Source: Sphingobium sp. CECT 9361 (GTDB lineage: Bacteria > Pseudomonadota > Alphaproteobacteria > Sphingomonadales > Sphingomonadaceae). Taken from it: 64,000 bases of DNA. Numbering within the stretch: position 1 is the stretch's first letter; every line of letters starts with the position of its first letter. Location: contig NZ_CAKKNC010000001.1 in NCBI RefSeq assembly GCF_918741285.1, positions 620,001 through 684,000 of the forward strand, in the 5' to 3' direction. Shown here piece by piece: positions 17,525 through 27,464 of this stretch. A model generated the notes under the pieces. That model was not told where the DNA came from. It made no database searches and was given only the letters and a program-made list of their open reading frames with translations. Both the position numbers and the translations under genes were made by a program.

Positions 17525-19027
17525 ATGCGCGGTTTAATCCTCTATGCCCTGATTCTGGCTGCTCTCGTCTACCAACTCGACGAGAGCTGGCTGGACCCGT
17601 TGTCGCCTTATTATCTGGCGCTGATCGGCACGATCGGGATCTGGCGTTATGGCTGGGCCGCGATCCACATCGTGCGCGCCATGCTGTATCTGCACATCGT
17701 CTTCCCCCGCATGCGCCGCAAGGTGGAGGCAGCGGGCGAAGCGGCGATGCCGTCCCACGTCTATCTGCTCGTCACCAGCTTCCGCATCGACACCGAAACG
17801 ACGCGCAAGGTTTATCATTCGGTCTTCAAGGAGGCGGTTGAATCGGGCCTGCGCTGCACGGTCGTCGCGTCGCTTGTGGAAATGGGCGATCAGCGACTGG
17901 TCAAGCAATTGCGGCTGATGGCGGGGGAGACCGATCTGGTCGATCTCAAATTCGTGCGCATCGCCGGCACCGGCAAGCGCGATGCGCTGGCCGAAGGCTT
18001 CCGCCTCATTGCCCGTGAAGAGCCGCCGCCCGGTGCGGTGGCCTGTGTCATCGATGGCGATTCGATATTGGAAGACGGCGCCCTGCGGCGCAGCCTGCCC
18101 TTCCTGTCGGTTTACCCCCGAGCAGGCGCCTTCACCACCGACGAAGTCTGCAAGGTCGAAGGCCGCGAAATCTTCCGTCAGTGGTATTCGATGCGTTTTG
18201 CCCAGCGGCAGATTCTGATGTCGTCGCATGGTCTCGCCCGGCGCGTTCTGACGCTGACCGGTCGCATGTCGGCGTTCCGCGCCGATCTCGTTACCGATCC
18301 CGATTTCGTGCGGCAGATCGAAGTCGACTGGATCGACCACTGGCGCCTTGGCCGTCTCAAATTCCTGACCGGGGACGACAAGTCGAGCTGGTTCTTCCTG
18401 CTGCGTCGCGGCTGGCAGATGCTTTACATCCCCGACGTCCGGATCGTCACCATCGAGCATCCGCCGCACAACAGCTTCCTGATCGGCTCCACGCAATTGA
18501 TGGTCCGCTGGTTCGGCAACATGCTGCGCACCAACGGACGCGCGCTGAAGCTTGGGCCAAAGAAGATCACCTGGTGGACATGGTGGTCGATCTTCGATCA
18601 GCGCATTTCGATGTGGACGTCGCTCACGGGCCTCGTCGCGGCGATCCTGGCGAGCATCTTCATCGAGCCGACCCTGATCCTTGGGTATCTCTATTGGGTC
18701 GCGCTGACTCGCCTGCTGCAGACCATCGCGCTGCTGACCGTGCGGCAGGAAGTCAACTGGACCTATCCGTTCCTGCTTTACTACAATCAGATCTACGGAT
18801 CGATTGTAAAGACATACATATTCTTCCGGCTCGACCGGCAGAAATGGACCCGTCAAAATACGACGAACAAGGGCGTCACGTCCCTGTTCAGACAACGATA
18901 TATCTCGGCATCCTCATTCTTCGTTCATTCTTTCGCCATTCTTGCGCTCATCGTATTCGTCGGGAATTTCATGAGAGCCTTGACTGTCGACAGTGTGGAG
19001 AATGTCGATCTGATGTTTAGCGAATAG
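17525..19027 (+). CDS. alg8: alginate polymerase catalytic subunit Alg8 (GT2)
   Basis: A 500-residue membrane glycosyltransferase (Pseudomonas Alg8 has 494) that polymerises mannuronate from GDP-mannuronate and moves the chain across the inner membrane. N-terminal helices lie at residues 1-20 and 25-60. Catalytic motifs are DGDS (D177, D179), TGDDKS (D284, D285) and QLMVRW (324-329). Membrane helices follow (about 365-420 and 455-485). It starts 28 bases after algD and ends 16 bases before alg44, its regulatory partner. Confidence 0.94.
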   Translation: MRGLILYALILAALVYQLDESWLDPLSPYYLALIGTIGIWRYGWAAIHIVRAMLYLHIVFPRMRRKVEAAGEAAMPSHVYLLVTSFRIDTETTRKVYHSVFKEAVESGLRCTVVASLVEMGDQRLVKQLRLMAGETDLVDLKFVRIAGTGKRDALAEGFRLIAREEPPPGAVACVIDGDSILEDGALRRSLPFLSVYPRAGAFTTDEVCKVEGREIFRQWYSMRFAQRQILMSSHGLARRVLTLTGRMSAFRADLVTDPDFVRQIEVDWIDHWRLGRLKFLTGDDKSSWFFLLRRGWQMLYIPDVRIVTIEHPPHNSFLIGSTQLMVRWFGNMLRTNGRALKLGPKKITWWTWWSIFDQRISMWTSLTGLVAAILASIFIEPTLILGYLYWVALTRLLQTIALLTVRQEVNWTYPFLLYYNQIYGSIVKTYIFFRLDRQKWTRQNTTNKGVTSLFRQRYISASSFFVHSFAILALIVFVGNFMRALTVDSVENVDLMFSE

Positions 19028-19043
19028 TGATTCAGGAGGATTT

Positions 19044-20135
19044 ATGAGCACAGCCGCAACGATTAGCCATGAGGCGGCTAGCCAGCGTCAGCATACCCGC
19101 ATGAAGGTCGCTGCGGAGGCGATCATCGATGGCAAGGTCTATCCTACATTCGACTGGTCCGTGGGCGGCGTGTGCATCAAGGATTATGATGAGAGCATCG
19201 CGGTCGGCGACATCCTGCTCCCGCAAATCCGCTTCAATTTCGATGGGTTCGACATGACCATCGACGTCGAACTGGCCGTCCGCCACATCAGCGCCGACGG
19301 CAAGACCATCGGCGGCGCATTCTCCCAGATGAGCTGGCAGCAGCTTTCGCTGCTCCATTATGTCCGCGACGCTTATCTGAGCGGCGAAGTGGTCGACGCC
19401 GGGGACATGCTCCACGTCATTCAGCGCGACAATAGCGCCCGCGTCCGCTCCAGCAGCGTGCCGGAAGAAGAAAAGACGCCCCGTCGCGCGCTGTTCGATG
19501 CACTCAGCAAGAATTTCGGGCTGCTGCTGTTCGTCGTCGCGGCGGCCACCTTGTGCGCCTATGTCGCCGTCAACCTCTATACGCGCACCTTCGTCGTGGC
19601 GGCGGAAGGGGCAGTCACCAGCCCGTCGGGCACCGTGCTGCGCTCGCCTTCCAGCGCGACCGTTACATCCTTCGCCGTCAAGCCGGGGGACAAGGTCGAA
19701 CCCAACCAGATCCTCGCATCGATGGAACGCATCGACGGGTCGATCCTCAATGTGGTCAGCAATTGCCGCTGCGTGGTGGGGGAACGTCTGGCTCAGCTCG
19801 GCACGCCGCTGTCGCGCGCTGCGCCGATCATCAGCCTCGCGCCATTGCGGGGCAAAGTGGAATCCACGCTCGTCGTACGCCTGAAGGATCTGCGCAAGGT
19901 CAGTGTGGGCGACCGCGTGGCGATCAACTTCTTCAACGACGATACCGAAGCGATGGGCCGGGTGAAGAGCATCCTGCTGCCGGGTCTGACCGACCCTGAA
20001 ACGCTTGAGCGCACCGGCCTGCGCGTGCCCGATCTGGCGGGCTCGGTCGTCGTCGCGTTCGATACGCCGATCAATGCTGCGCGCATCGGTCAGCCGGTGT
20101 CGGGTCGCGTCCGTACCCTGCGGTTCGGCCTGTAA
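19044..20135 (+). CDS. alg44: alginate polymerase regulatory subunit Alg44 (PilZ, c-di-GMP receptor)
   Basis: A 363-residue protein (Pseudomonas Alg44 has 389). The N-terminal PilZ domain carries both c-di-GMP signatures, RQHTR (R15, R19) and DWSVGG (D37, S39, G42). One membrane helix (about 155-175) precedes a periplasmic HlyD-like barrel-sandwich domain (180-340). In Pseudomonas, c-di-GMP binding to Alg44 switches on Alg8, so polymer synthesis here should follow c-di-GMP. A strong AGGAGGA lies just before the ATG. No alginate regulator gene is seen nearby. Confidence 0.94.
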   Translation: MSTAATISHEAASQRQHTRMKVAAEAIIDGKVYPTFDWSVGGVCIKDYDESIAVGDILLPQIRFNFDGFDMTIDVELAVRHISADGKTIGGAFSQMSWQQLSLLHYVRDAYLSGEVVDAGDMLHVIQRDNSARVRSSSVPEEEKTPRRALFDALSKNFGLLLFVVAAATLCAYVAVNLYTRTFVVAAEGAVTSPSGTVLRSPSSATVTSFAVKPGDKVEPNQILASMERIDGSILNVVSNCRCVVGERLAQLGTPLSRAAPIISLAPLRGKVESTLVVRLKDLRKVSVGDRVAINFFNDDTEAMGRVKSILLPGLTDPETLERTGLRVPDLAGSVVVAFDTPINAARIGQPVSGRVRTLRFGL

Positions 20136-20157
20136 CGCGGGCGCTTGAGGACACCCT

Positions 20158-20283
20158 ATGCAGTATTCCCGCCTCGAACAGTCGATCGGCTACCCCGTGG
20201 CAGGATCGCCGATGCGGCCCTGCCGTCGCTCCTGTCGCATGACGTGCGGGAGCCCCGTCTCCGCGTCCCCGCAATATCGCTGA
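20158..20283 (+). CDS. possible 41-codon ORF between alg44 and algG
   Basis: An ATG preceded at 7 bases by GAGG opens a 41-codon frame that stops five bases before the GTG of algG. The peptide (MQYSRLEQSIGYPV..., cysteine-rich end) matches nothing I know. It could be a leader coupling algG translation, or the remnant of an earlier algG N-terminus after a frameshift. Confidence 0.3.
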   Translation: MQYSRLEQSIGYPVAGSPMRPCRRSCRMTCGSPVSASPQYR

Positions 20284-20287
20284 GATC

Positions 20288-23200
20288 GTGAACGCGGCCA
20301 TGGATATGCCTACCACCCCCTCCGATATTGCCATGCCCCCTGAACGGGGCAGCGCCCTTCGGCGCGGCGTCTCCTGGGTAAGTGCCCATCGGCCTGAATC
20401 TGCGGCTATCGTGACGGGGCTGGTCGTCCTGCTCCTGATTGTCCTTTTGCTGTATACAGAGGTCGACAGCAACGGGCACCGCTCATGGAGCATCGGCGCC
20501 GCGCGCGACACGTCGACACTGAGCGCACCGGATATCGCCAATCTCGATCACCGCCTTGCGGCGCTGAAACCCGGCACGCCAGGATTTGCCGAACGTGCGG
20601 ACGACCATCTCAAACTGCTTTCGACGCTAAAGCTGGTGAAGGGCCGCTCCGGAATCGCGCTCGACCGGCATCTGATGCGATTTATTGCCGTCACCAGGGG
20701 CGAATTTTTGCGGGGCGATGGCAATGCAGCCTATGAATCCGCGGAACAGGCTTTCGGCCTTATCGACAGTGCTGAGGTGCGGCAGCTAGCGGCGCGCCGT
20801 CTGGCGCTGTTTACGATGCAGGGCCCGTTTATGGCGCCGGACCGGCTGGATCGGCTGTTCCGCACCTTGGCCTTGGCGGACCGCTCCTGCCCGGCCGCTA
20901 CGCAGGGCTGCGACGCGCTGATGCGCGACTTTGCGCTCTATTTCGCGGCGCATGCCACTATCAGCGCGGACGCACAGCAATCGGCATTCCTGCTCGCCCG
21001 GCGGATCGGCAATGCGCCGATGCGCGTGCAGACCTATCGCGAAATCGGGACGTTGATGATGCGCCCGACTTTGGGCAATCGGACCGACGGCGGGCTAATC
21101 GATGCTGCCAATGCGGCGCTGCTGGTCAAACAGGGCAAGACCGCCGTGGCCGCCGCCGCCGCGCTTTCGGTGCGCTCGGGCAAGAACCGCGACGGCATGT
21201 TGCGTATGGTGGCCGACCGGCTGCTCACGGACGGCAATGTTCTGGACGGGCTGGACGCAGCTCTGGCGATTGCCGATCCGGCCTTGCGCGATGCGGCCCT
21301 GCTTCGCGTCGTCAATGTCGGCAGCGGCCGCGGTTACATGCACGAGGCGCAAGTTGCGCAATTCCGGATCGAGGACACAGACCGGCAGACGATGGCAAAC
21401 ATGCTGATCGGTCTGGCCCTCGTCAGGCCGGGATATCAGACGCAGGCACAGCCTTATCTGGCAGGCGCGTTGCCCGCTGTCTCCGCAATGAAGAACGCTG
21501 GCGCCCGACAGGCTGCTGCGGCTTATGGCGCGCGCGCCTTGGCCGAGGCGGACGATCTGGATGGCGCGATGGAACTATTGAGTCTGGCGGGTCGCAATAC
21601 GCCACTCACTGACGCTGCGTTGATACGCATCGCCGACCACTACATCCGCGTGAAGGACGCCAAGAGCCTTGCGGATCTCGCCGATTGGACGACAGGCGGA
21701 CCGGCGGGAGACCTGATCGGCCGGGCTGCGGCCATCGCCTATCGGTCGGGCGATTTTGCGCTGGCCGAACGGCTGGTTGCGCAGGCACCCGACGATAATG
21801 CGTGGCTTCACGCGGCAGCGCGGCTGGCGATGGCAGGCTACACGGCAAAGCCGTGGGTCGCCAATGCCCGGTCGCGTCTGGCGGCGATGCCGACCACCGA
21901 CCCCAAAGGTGAAGTCGATCAGGCCTATGCCGATGCGGCCCTCGCAATTGCGCAGGGCAATTACGCTCTGTCCTCTCGCGGATTGCCGATGATAACCGAC
22001 CTCGCCCTGCGGGGCGAGGTGGCCCGTAGCCTGGGCGTCGCGCTGCTACGCAAGGGCGATTATAGAGGCGCGATAGCCTTGCAGCGCAATTTTCCGGCGA
22101 TGGATACGGCGAATGCCGATGCCTTCAGGGCCGATCTGGCTGTGGAGCTTGGCAAGATCGGTGCGATCCGTGCCGCCGCGTATACCGCAAGGTCCATGAT
22201 GGACGTGGATAAGCGCGTTCGCACCTTCCGGACTATCGCAGGGCTTCAGGCCAATCGCCTCGATCATTTTTCGGCGCTTCAGGGACAGGAGCAGCCCCTG
22301 ATACCCGATACGGGTCGTCAGACGGTTCCGGTGCCGGAGTTTGAGCGCGATTTCTATGCCACCTTTGATGTTAGGCAGCAGAAACTGGGGGATTATCTGC
22401 CCCGTCTTCCCAACAGCGATGCCGTCGACGGATCGACCGTGCGAAGCGCTTTGCCGCACAATGACAATAGCGGTCATCTCGACATCATTCCGCTGGTGAA
22501 CAACGATTATAACAAGAAATTCCTGACGGCCCGCTCTGTACAGGATGACTGGACGCTGGTTGGCGCGACTATCGTCATGGCGGCGCAATCGAGCCGCCAT
22601 CCGGTCTATCTGCACTTGAGCCGCGGACGCCTCGATATTCCGCAGCTCTGGGAACAACTGACGCTTCGGGGGCAGGGGCAATTTCTGCTGCGCAACGGCC
22701 GCACCTACACCTTGCGCGCGCCGCTGTTCGTCAGCGATGGCGCGACTCTGACCGTATCGGGCAGCGATGTGAAGGCATTGCGACTGTCTACGGAGCGCGC
22801 CAGCTTCATCGTGAACGCCGGGGACATGCGGATTGCGGACGTCACGCTGGTCGGCTGGACCGAAAGCACCGGTGCGCCGACGCCGATGACCTACGATACC
22901 CGCCACGATTTCCGACCTTTCTACATCGCCTGGAGCAATTCGGCGACGCGGGCAGTCGGCACCCAGTTTCTCAATCTGGGATATGCGGCGGGTAAGGCGT
23001 ACGGGATGACGCTGACCTACGGTCCGGTCTCCCTGCTGCAGCGTAACGTCGAACAGGTGCGTCCGCCGACCGGCACGCTGGTTGAGAACAGCTTCCAGAA
23101 TATGCTCTACGGTTTCTACAGTTACGAAGCCAATGACGTGCAGGTCGTGGGCAACGAATATCGCGATAATATCGTATATGGCATCGATCCGCACGATCGC

Positions 23201-24058
23201 TCGCACAAGCTGCTGTTCGCCTACAACACCGTCTACGGTTCGCTCAAGAAGCACGGCATCATCGGCTCGCGCAACGTCGAGGATAGCTGGTACATCGGCA
23301 ATCTGACGTTCGACAACAAGGGGTCGGGCATGATGATGGACCGCTATGCCGGTCGCAACATCATGTATGCCAACACGGCCTTCGACAATCATTCGAACGG
23401 CATTTCGATCTACGAAAGCCCGTGCAACATCATCGCTTCGAACAGCGTGTTCAACAATGGCCGCTCCGGCATCACGGTACGCAACAGCTGGGACGTGGGC
23501 ATTTTCCGCAATACGATCCGCGACAACCGCAATCTGGGTATCGAGGGCTATGCCGTCGAGTTCGTGACGAAGCCGGGGGCTCCGTCGCGTAACCTTCTGC
23601 TCGATCCCTATGAGCAATTCCTGTCCGCCGCTGCGGTTTCCAACCGTGTGAAGAATAACGGGCAGGGCGCTTTGGGCATGACGGGCATGGGGGCGATGCT
23701 GCTGGAGGACAATACGCTGATCGGTTCGTCCAAGCGTCTGTTCCTCAACGATCTGAAACGCGCGGAAAACGGCCTCGGTTCGCGGCAGGCCGACGGTGTG
23801 ATGGTGTCGGGCGCCTGCCCGCGTCCCAAGCGGCCCTATGCCTGCCCGTTCGTGCAGCAAAACTATCTGTCGGGTGAGCTGGCGGCTGCACCGTCGGTCG
23901 GTCGCCCTTTCCCGTCCTGTCCGGGCAACACCATCGTCAACGCCGCGACCCAACAGGGCGCTGCCGGCTTTGCCCCGGATCGTGCGCGTGAGGACGATGT
24001 CGAGGACTCTGCTGATTTGCTTCCCCCGGCGGCCCCTAGAAAGAGGCGTTCGCTATGA
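20288..24058 (+). CDS. algG: mannuronan C5-epimerase AlgG with a giant membrane-anchored helical N-terminal extension
   Basis: A 1256-residue protein, more than twice the usual AlgG length (about 540). Residues 39-56 form one membrane helix after a basic cytoplasmic tail; residues about 65-700 are Ala/Leu-rich helical repeats; from about 740 the sequence follows AlgG, with the parallel beta-helix and catalytic motif DPHDRS (D967-S972), then KKHGII and SNGISIYES. AlgG converts mannuronate to guluronate residues in the periplasm and is part of the export complex. The GTG start is uncertain (ATG at 20300 is possible). It overlaps the next gene as ATGA. Confidence 0.88.
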   Translation: MNAAMDMPTTPSDIAMPPERGSALRRGVSWVSAHRPESAAIVTGLVVLLLIVLLLYTEVDSNGHRSWSIGAARDTSTLSAPDIANLDHRLAALKPGTPGFAERADDHLKLLSTLKLVKGRSGIALDRHLMRFIAVTRGEFLRGDGNAAYESAEQAFGLIDSAEVRQLAARRLALFTMQGPFMAPDRLDRLFRTLALADRSCPAATQGCDALMRDFALYFAAHATISADAQQSAFLLARRIGNAPMRVQTYREIGTLMMRPTLGNRTDGGLIDAANAALLVKQGKTAVAAAAALSVRSGKNRDGMLRMVADRLLTDGNVLDGLDAALAIADPALRDAALLRVVNVGSGRGYMHEAQVAQFRIEDTDRQTMANMLIGLALVRPGYQTQAQPYLAGALPAVSAMKNAGARQAAAAYGARALAEADDLDGAMELLSLAGRNTPLTDAALIRIADHYIRVKDAKSLADLADWTTGGPAGDLIGRAAAIAYRSGDFALAERLVAQAPDDNAWLHAAARLAMAGYTAKPWVANARSRLAAMPTTDPKGEVDQAYADAALAIAQGNYALSSRGLPMITDLALRGEVARSLGVALLRKGDYRGAIALQRNFPAMDTANADAFRADLAVELGKIGAIRAAAYTARSMMDVDKRVRTFRTIAGLQANRLDHFSALQGQEQPLIPDTGRQTVPVPEFERDFYATFDVRQQKLGDYLPRLPNSDAVDGSTVRSALPHNDNSGHLDIIPLVNNDYNKKFLTARSVQDDWTLVGATIVMAAQSSRHPVYLHLSRGRLDIPQLWEQLTLRGQGQFLLRNGRTYTLRAPLFVSDGATLTVSGSDVKALRLSTERASFIVNAGDMRIADVTLVGWTESTGAPTPMTYDTRHDFRPFYIAWSNSATRAVGTQFLNLGYAAGKAYGMTLTYGPVSLLQRNVEQVRPPTGTLVENSFQNMLYGFYSYEANDVQVVGNEYRDNIVYGIDPHDRSHKLLFAYNTVYGSLKKHGIIGSRNVEDSWYIGNLTFDNKGSGMMMDRYAGRNIMYANTAFDNHSNGISIYESPCNIIASNSVFNNGRSGITVRNSWDVGIFRNTIRDNRNLGIEGYAVEFVTKPGAPSRNLLLDPYEQFLSAAAVSNRVKNNGQGALGMTGMGAMLLEDNTLIGSSKRLFLNDLKRAENGLGSRQADGVMVSGACPRPKRPYACPFVQQNYLSGELAAAPSVGRPFPSCPGNTIVNAATQQGAAGFAPDRAREDDVEDSADLLPPAAPRKRRSL

Positions 24059-26097
24059 AAAGGTCGGTCCTGATCTCCGGCGTCGTCCTGCTCTGGCTGG
24101 GGACGATGGCGCTGGGCGCCTACATCTTCAAGGTTGCGCCTCCCAATCCCATCGTTCAGGCCGATGACGCCGTCCGGCTTGCGGTTGCGCAGGACGATCG
24201 CCTCGCCTTCGCGGCAAATCTCAAGCGGCTGGAGGCACTGTCTCCCGCGCTGGCTTCGCTGCGGCGCTATGAGAATGTCGGCAAGACGGTTCTGCCCTTG
24301 CCGCCGGAGCAGATTGCCGACGCAAAGACTGCGGCACGGCTGGCGACACTGAAATATCCAGAGACGCGCGACGAGGCGGAACGCCAATATGCGTTCGAAC
24401 TGGCCCTGACCGCTGCCACGGCATCGCGCGGCATAGCGACGTTGCAGCGTATGGCGGCAACGGGCGACGCCGCTGCGATTGCGCTGCTGGCGGAAAGCCT
24501 GGAAAGCATCAACCTGCGCCGGGGCGAGGTGGGTCCGCTATGGCGCTCCATCGCGATGAAGCGTTCGCAAGCGGCGCTCAAGACCGCAGAGTTTCTCAGC
24601 TTTCAGCCGAAATTGACGCTCAGCACCTATGAATCGCGCGATTACCGCCGCGTGGCGGAGCGCCTCATGCGGCGCGAAGCCTCTTCCGGCAACACGACAT
24701 CGATGGTCAGCCTGGGCGATTTGCTGCGCGAACGCGGTCGGGCGCAGGATATCCGGCAGGCGCGCGAATTTTATGAGCAGGCCAATGCGGCAGGCTCCGT
24801 GCGCGCCATGGTGCGGCTTGCCGACTTGCTTCTCAGCCCCGGCTTCACTCCGGCGGAGGCGCGGCGCGCGTTTGACCTTTTGCAGAATGCGGCCAAAAGG
24901 GGATCGTCGCAGGCCTCCTATATCATGGCGGAAAACTATCGGCTCGGCCGCGGTGTGCCGGTCGATAATCGCAAGGCCTACGCCTATTATCAGGTGGCGG
25001 CGCGCGGTGGCAGCGCGGGCGCACAAGTGCGACTGGGCGATTTCGAGGCGCAGGGGACAGTCGGTACACCCGACCCGCAAAAGGCCTTCGCCTGGTACAA
25101 CGGCGCCGCTGCGGCTGGCAGTGCATCGGCCTATGCCCGACTGGCGCAGGCCTACATGCCGGGCGGCACGATGCCGCAGGACAATGCCAAGGCCGTCGAA
25201 TATTATACCGCAGCGGCCAAGCGCGGCAGCATCCGGGCGATGTCGCAACTGGCCGAAATCTATCGTGTCGGGCAAATCGTCGATCGCGATATCGAACAGT
25301 CGAACGAATGGGCCCTGCGCGCCGTCAATGCAGGCAGCACGAACAACAATCTGCGCATCATCGCTGCGCAGGCCGTGGTGGTGGGCGGCATCAGCCCTGC
25401 CGAACTCAGCCGCGCCAAGGAACTGCTCAATCTGGCGATAGCAGGGGGCAGCGTAGAGGCGCGCACCAAGCTGGGCGGTCTGCTCCTGTCCATCGGCGAC
25501 CCCCAAAGCGCGGCGCAGGCGATGGAGCTGTTCAAGCAGGCAGCGGCCAGCGGCAATGGCGAAGCGCTTGCGTCTCTCGCGTCGATCTATGCTTCGGGCA
25601 ATGGGGTTCCGGTCAATCCTGAACTCAGCTTCCAATATTACAAGCTGGCGGCCAGTCGCGGCACGGCTTCGGGTTTCCGCGGCATGGGGGTCGCCTATGC
25701 GGCGGGCTTCGGCGTGCCCAAGGATATTCGCCGGGCGATCTCTTATTATGAGCGTGGCGCTGCGCTTGGCGATCTCAAGGCGATCATCCTTCTGGCCGGA
25801 TGCTATATCGATGGATGCGGTGCCCGGCCTCAGCCTGCGCGGGGCAATGCCCTGATCGTCAGCGTGTTCGGGCGCGGCAATAACGACGTCGATTTCCAGA
25901 CGGCGATCCTGATGCTGAAGGGCGAAGCGCCGGGGTCCGAGGCGGAGGCAATCCGCATCCTGACCAGCGCGGCGCAGCGGGGCTATGGCCCGGCTCGCGC
26001 CGTCTTGCGCAGCATGAACCAGTTCGACCCGCGCCAGCAGCAGAAAATCGACCAGCAGCGGCGTGAAAACCTCCTGCTTGCGGGAGCAAAAGGATGA
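24055..26097 (+). CDS. AlgK-like Sel1/TPR-repeat periplasmic protein
   Basis: A 680-residue protein with a hydrophobic N-terminus (residues 4-25), a helical region to about 190, then roughly a dozen Sel1-type repeats (A..YY..AA..G...A...LG..Y..G.GV pattern) to about 650. Pseudomonas AlgK (475 aa) is a Sel1-repeat outer-membrane lipoprotein that localises the AlgE pore. Here no lipobox cysteine follows the N-terminal helix, so the protein is probably anchored in the inner membrane or soluble. Operon position and repeat type suggest the AlgK scaffold role. It overlaps neighbours at both ends as ATGA. Confidence 0.8.
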   Translation: MKRSVLISGVVLLWLGTMALGAYIFKVAPPNPIVQADDAVRLAVAQDDRLAFAANLKRLEALSPALASLRRYENVGKTVLPLPPEQIADAKTAARLATLKYPETRDEAERQYAFELALTAATASRGIATLQRMAATGDAAAIALLAESLESINLRRGEVGPLWRSIAMKRSQAALKTAEFLSFQPKLTLSTYESRDYRRVAERLMRREASSGNTTSMVSLGDLLRERGRAQDIRQAREFYEQANAAGSVRAMVRLADLLLSPGFTPAEARRAFDLLQNAAKRGSSQASYIMAENYRLGRGVPVDNRKAYAYYQVAARGGSAGAQVRLGDFEAQGTVGTPDPQKAFAWYNGAAAAGSASAYARLAQAYMPGGTMPQDNAKAVEYYTAAAKRGSIRAMSQLAEIYRVGQIVDRDIEQSNEWALRAVNAGSTNNNLRIIAAQAVVVGGISPAELSRAKELLNLAIAGGSVEARTKLGGLLLSIGDPQSAAQAMELFKQAAASGNGEALASLASIYASGNGVPVNPELSFQYYKLAASRGTASGFRGMGVAYAAGFGVPKDIRRAISYYERGAALGDLKAIILLAGCYIDGCGARPQPARGNALIVSVFGRGNNDVDFQTAILMLKGEAPGSEAEAIRILTSAAQRGYGPARAVLRSMNQFDPRQQQKIDQQRRENLLLAGAKG

Positions 26098-27464
26098 CCG
26101 ACGCACCTTTGGAACTGACATCGGCCCAACGCCGTCATCCGCGCCATTGGCGCCATATCCTGGCTGCACTGCTGGCGTTCGCCTTGGGCAGCATAGCAAT
26201 CAACTTCACGGCAACGCGTGCCAGCAACGGCACAGCGATTCAGGATGGGTTTGCCAGCGGCGCGCTCGAAACGATCACGCCTGTGGACCTGGCGCCCTGG
26301 TGGCTCGTCGCCAGAGCGCAACTCGATTGCCAGCAACTGATGCCACTGGTTTCTGGCAATCTGACCGTCGGTGCCGCCATCGCCCGCCCGCAGTTCGCGC
26401 TGGCGGATCGCAAGGTGAATGCCTGCGTGCTGCTCGCCAGCGCCGTCGAGCGCAAACGTCTGTCCGGCAACATGCGGGAGGTGTCGCGCCGCGACGGTTT
26501 TCACACGGCGGGCAGTCTGACCTTGCCTGCGATGGCGATGCTGGGCGTTGCGGCTACCCGGTGGGCCAGTGCCTCGATTCTGCTGGGGGCGACTGCCTGC
26601 GGACTGTGGTTCATCTGCACGGCGCCTGCGATGGGCGGACGACGGGATCGGATTGCGGCAACTGCCTGCATGATGGGCGCTGCGGCTTTCATCCTCGCCA
26701 TTCCCGGATCGTTGACTGCCATACCGACGATCGCGCTGCTCGTCGTCAGCCTCGTGGGCATCCTGATCGCGCTGCGAAAGCACGGGGCCGCGCCTGACTC
26801 TCTGTATGTCGCCGCTCCGTTCATGGCGGCGGCTCTGGTCTCTCTGGATCCTGCGGGCGGCAGCGTCCCGGTGGGGCTGGGCTGCATGATGCTGCTTGCC
26901 CGGATGGTCGGGCCAACGGCGGCGGATCGCCCGGTCGTGCTGCGCACGGCGGTGCTCTACATGCTCACGGTCCTGCTGTGCTGGTTCACTTACGCAGCGC
27001 TGGTGGGCGTGACGAGCGGCTGGAACTATGCAGCTCTGGTCCTGCGCGATCAACTGATGGATACCCGCGAAGCCGGGCGCATCGGCGATTTCATTGCGGG
27101 TGCCACCGGCACCTACAAATGGCTGAGCGGTGAAAATCTGCTGGGGCCGCTTGGCGCGTTCGATCTGCTGTTTACCGTTTTGTTCGGGCTGATGATCTAC
27201 GCCGCGGTGGAGCCGCTCCATCCCAGGGCGGGGCGGCTCGAACCGCTGATGACGGCGCTGCTCGCCGTCGCGCCCGTGGTGCTGTGGGCGCTGCTCTATC
27301 CGGGCGACTGGCGTCGGGCGGAGGAGCAATATGTCCTGCCGCTGATGTGGCTGATTGCCATTGCAATGGCGGGGCCGTTCGTCCTGCTCATCGAATTTGC
27401 ACGGCGCATCGCCCGCCGCCGCCCGGCGTCACCGGCCCCTGCGAAAGCTACTTCTGTTGCTTGA
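26094..27464 (+). CDS. unknown polytopic membrane protein of the alginate-type operon
   Basis: A 456-residue integral membrane protein with about nine or ten hydrophobic segments (first at about 24-41, then a soluble loop to about 140, the rest from about 143 to 437) and a basic C-terminal tail. I do not recognise it. It lacks the conserved His region of MBOAT proteins such as AlgI and does not look like AlgE. Its ATG overlaps the stop of the Sel1 gene, so it is made with the polymer machinery. Its last 17 bases overlap the end of the opposing algL. It may support acetylation, flipping or regulation; none can be shown. Confidence 0.8.
   Translation: MTDAPLELTSAQRRHPRHWRHILAALLAFALGSIAINFTATRASNGTAIQDGFASGALETITPVDLAPWWLVARAQLDCQQLMPLVSGNLTVGAAIARPQFALADRKVNACVLLASAVERKRLSGNMREVSRRDGFHTAGSLTLPAMAMLGVAATRWASASILLGATACGLWFICTAPAMGGRRDRIAATACMMGAAAFILAIPGSLTAIPTIALLVVSLVGILIALRKHGAAPDSLYVAAPFMAAALVSLDPAGGSVPVGLGCMMLLARMVGPTAADRPVVLRTAVLYMLTVLLCWFTYAALVGVTSGWNYAALVLRDQLMDTREAGRIGDFIAGATGTYKWLSGENLLGPLGAFDLLFTVLFGLMIYAAVEPLHPRAGRLEPLMTALLAVAPVVLWALLYPGDWRRAEEQYVLPLMWLIAIAMAGPFVLLIEFARRIARRRPASPAPAKATSVA

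Noticed and set aside
26094..27464. AlgI-like MBOAT acyltransferase
   Set aside because: Length and helix number are not far off, but the conserved His/Asn region of MBOAT proteins is not visible.
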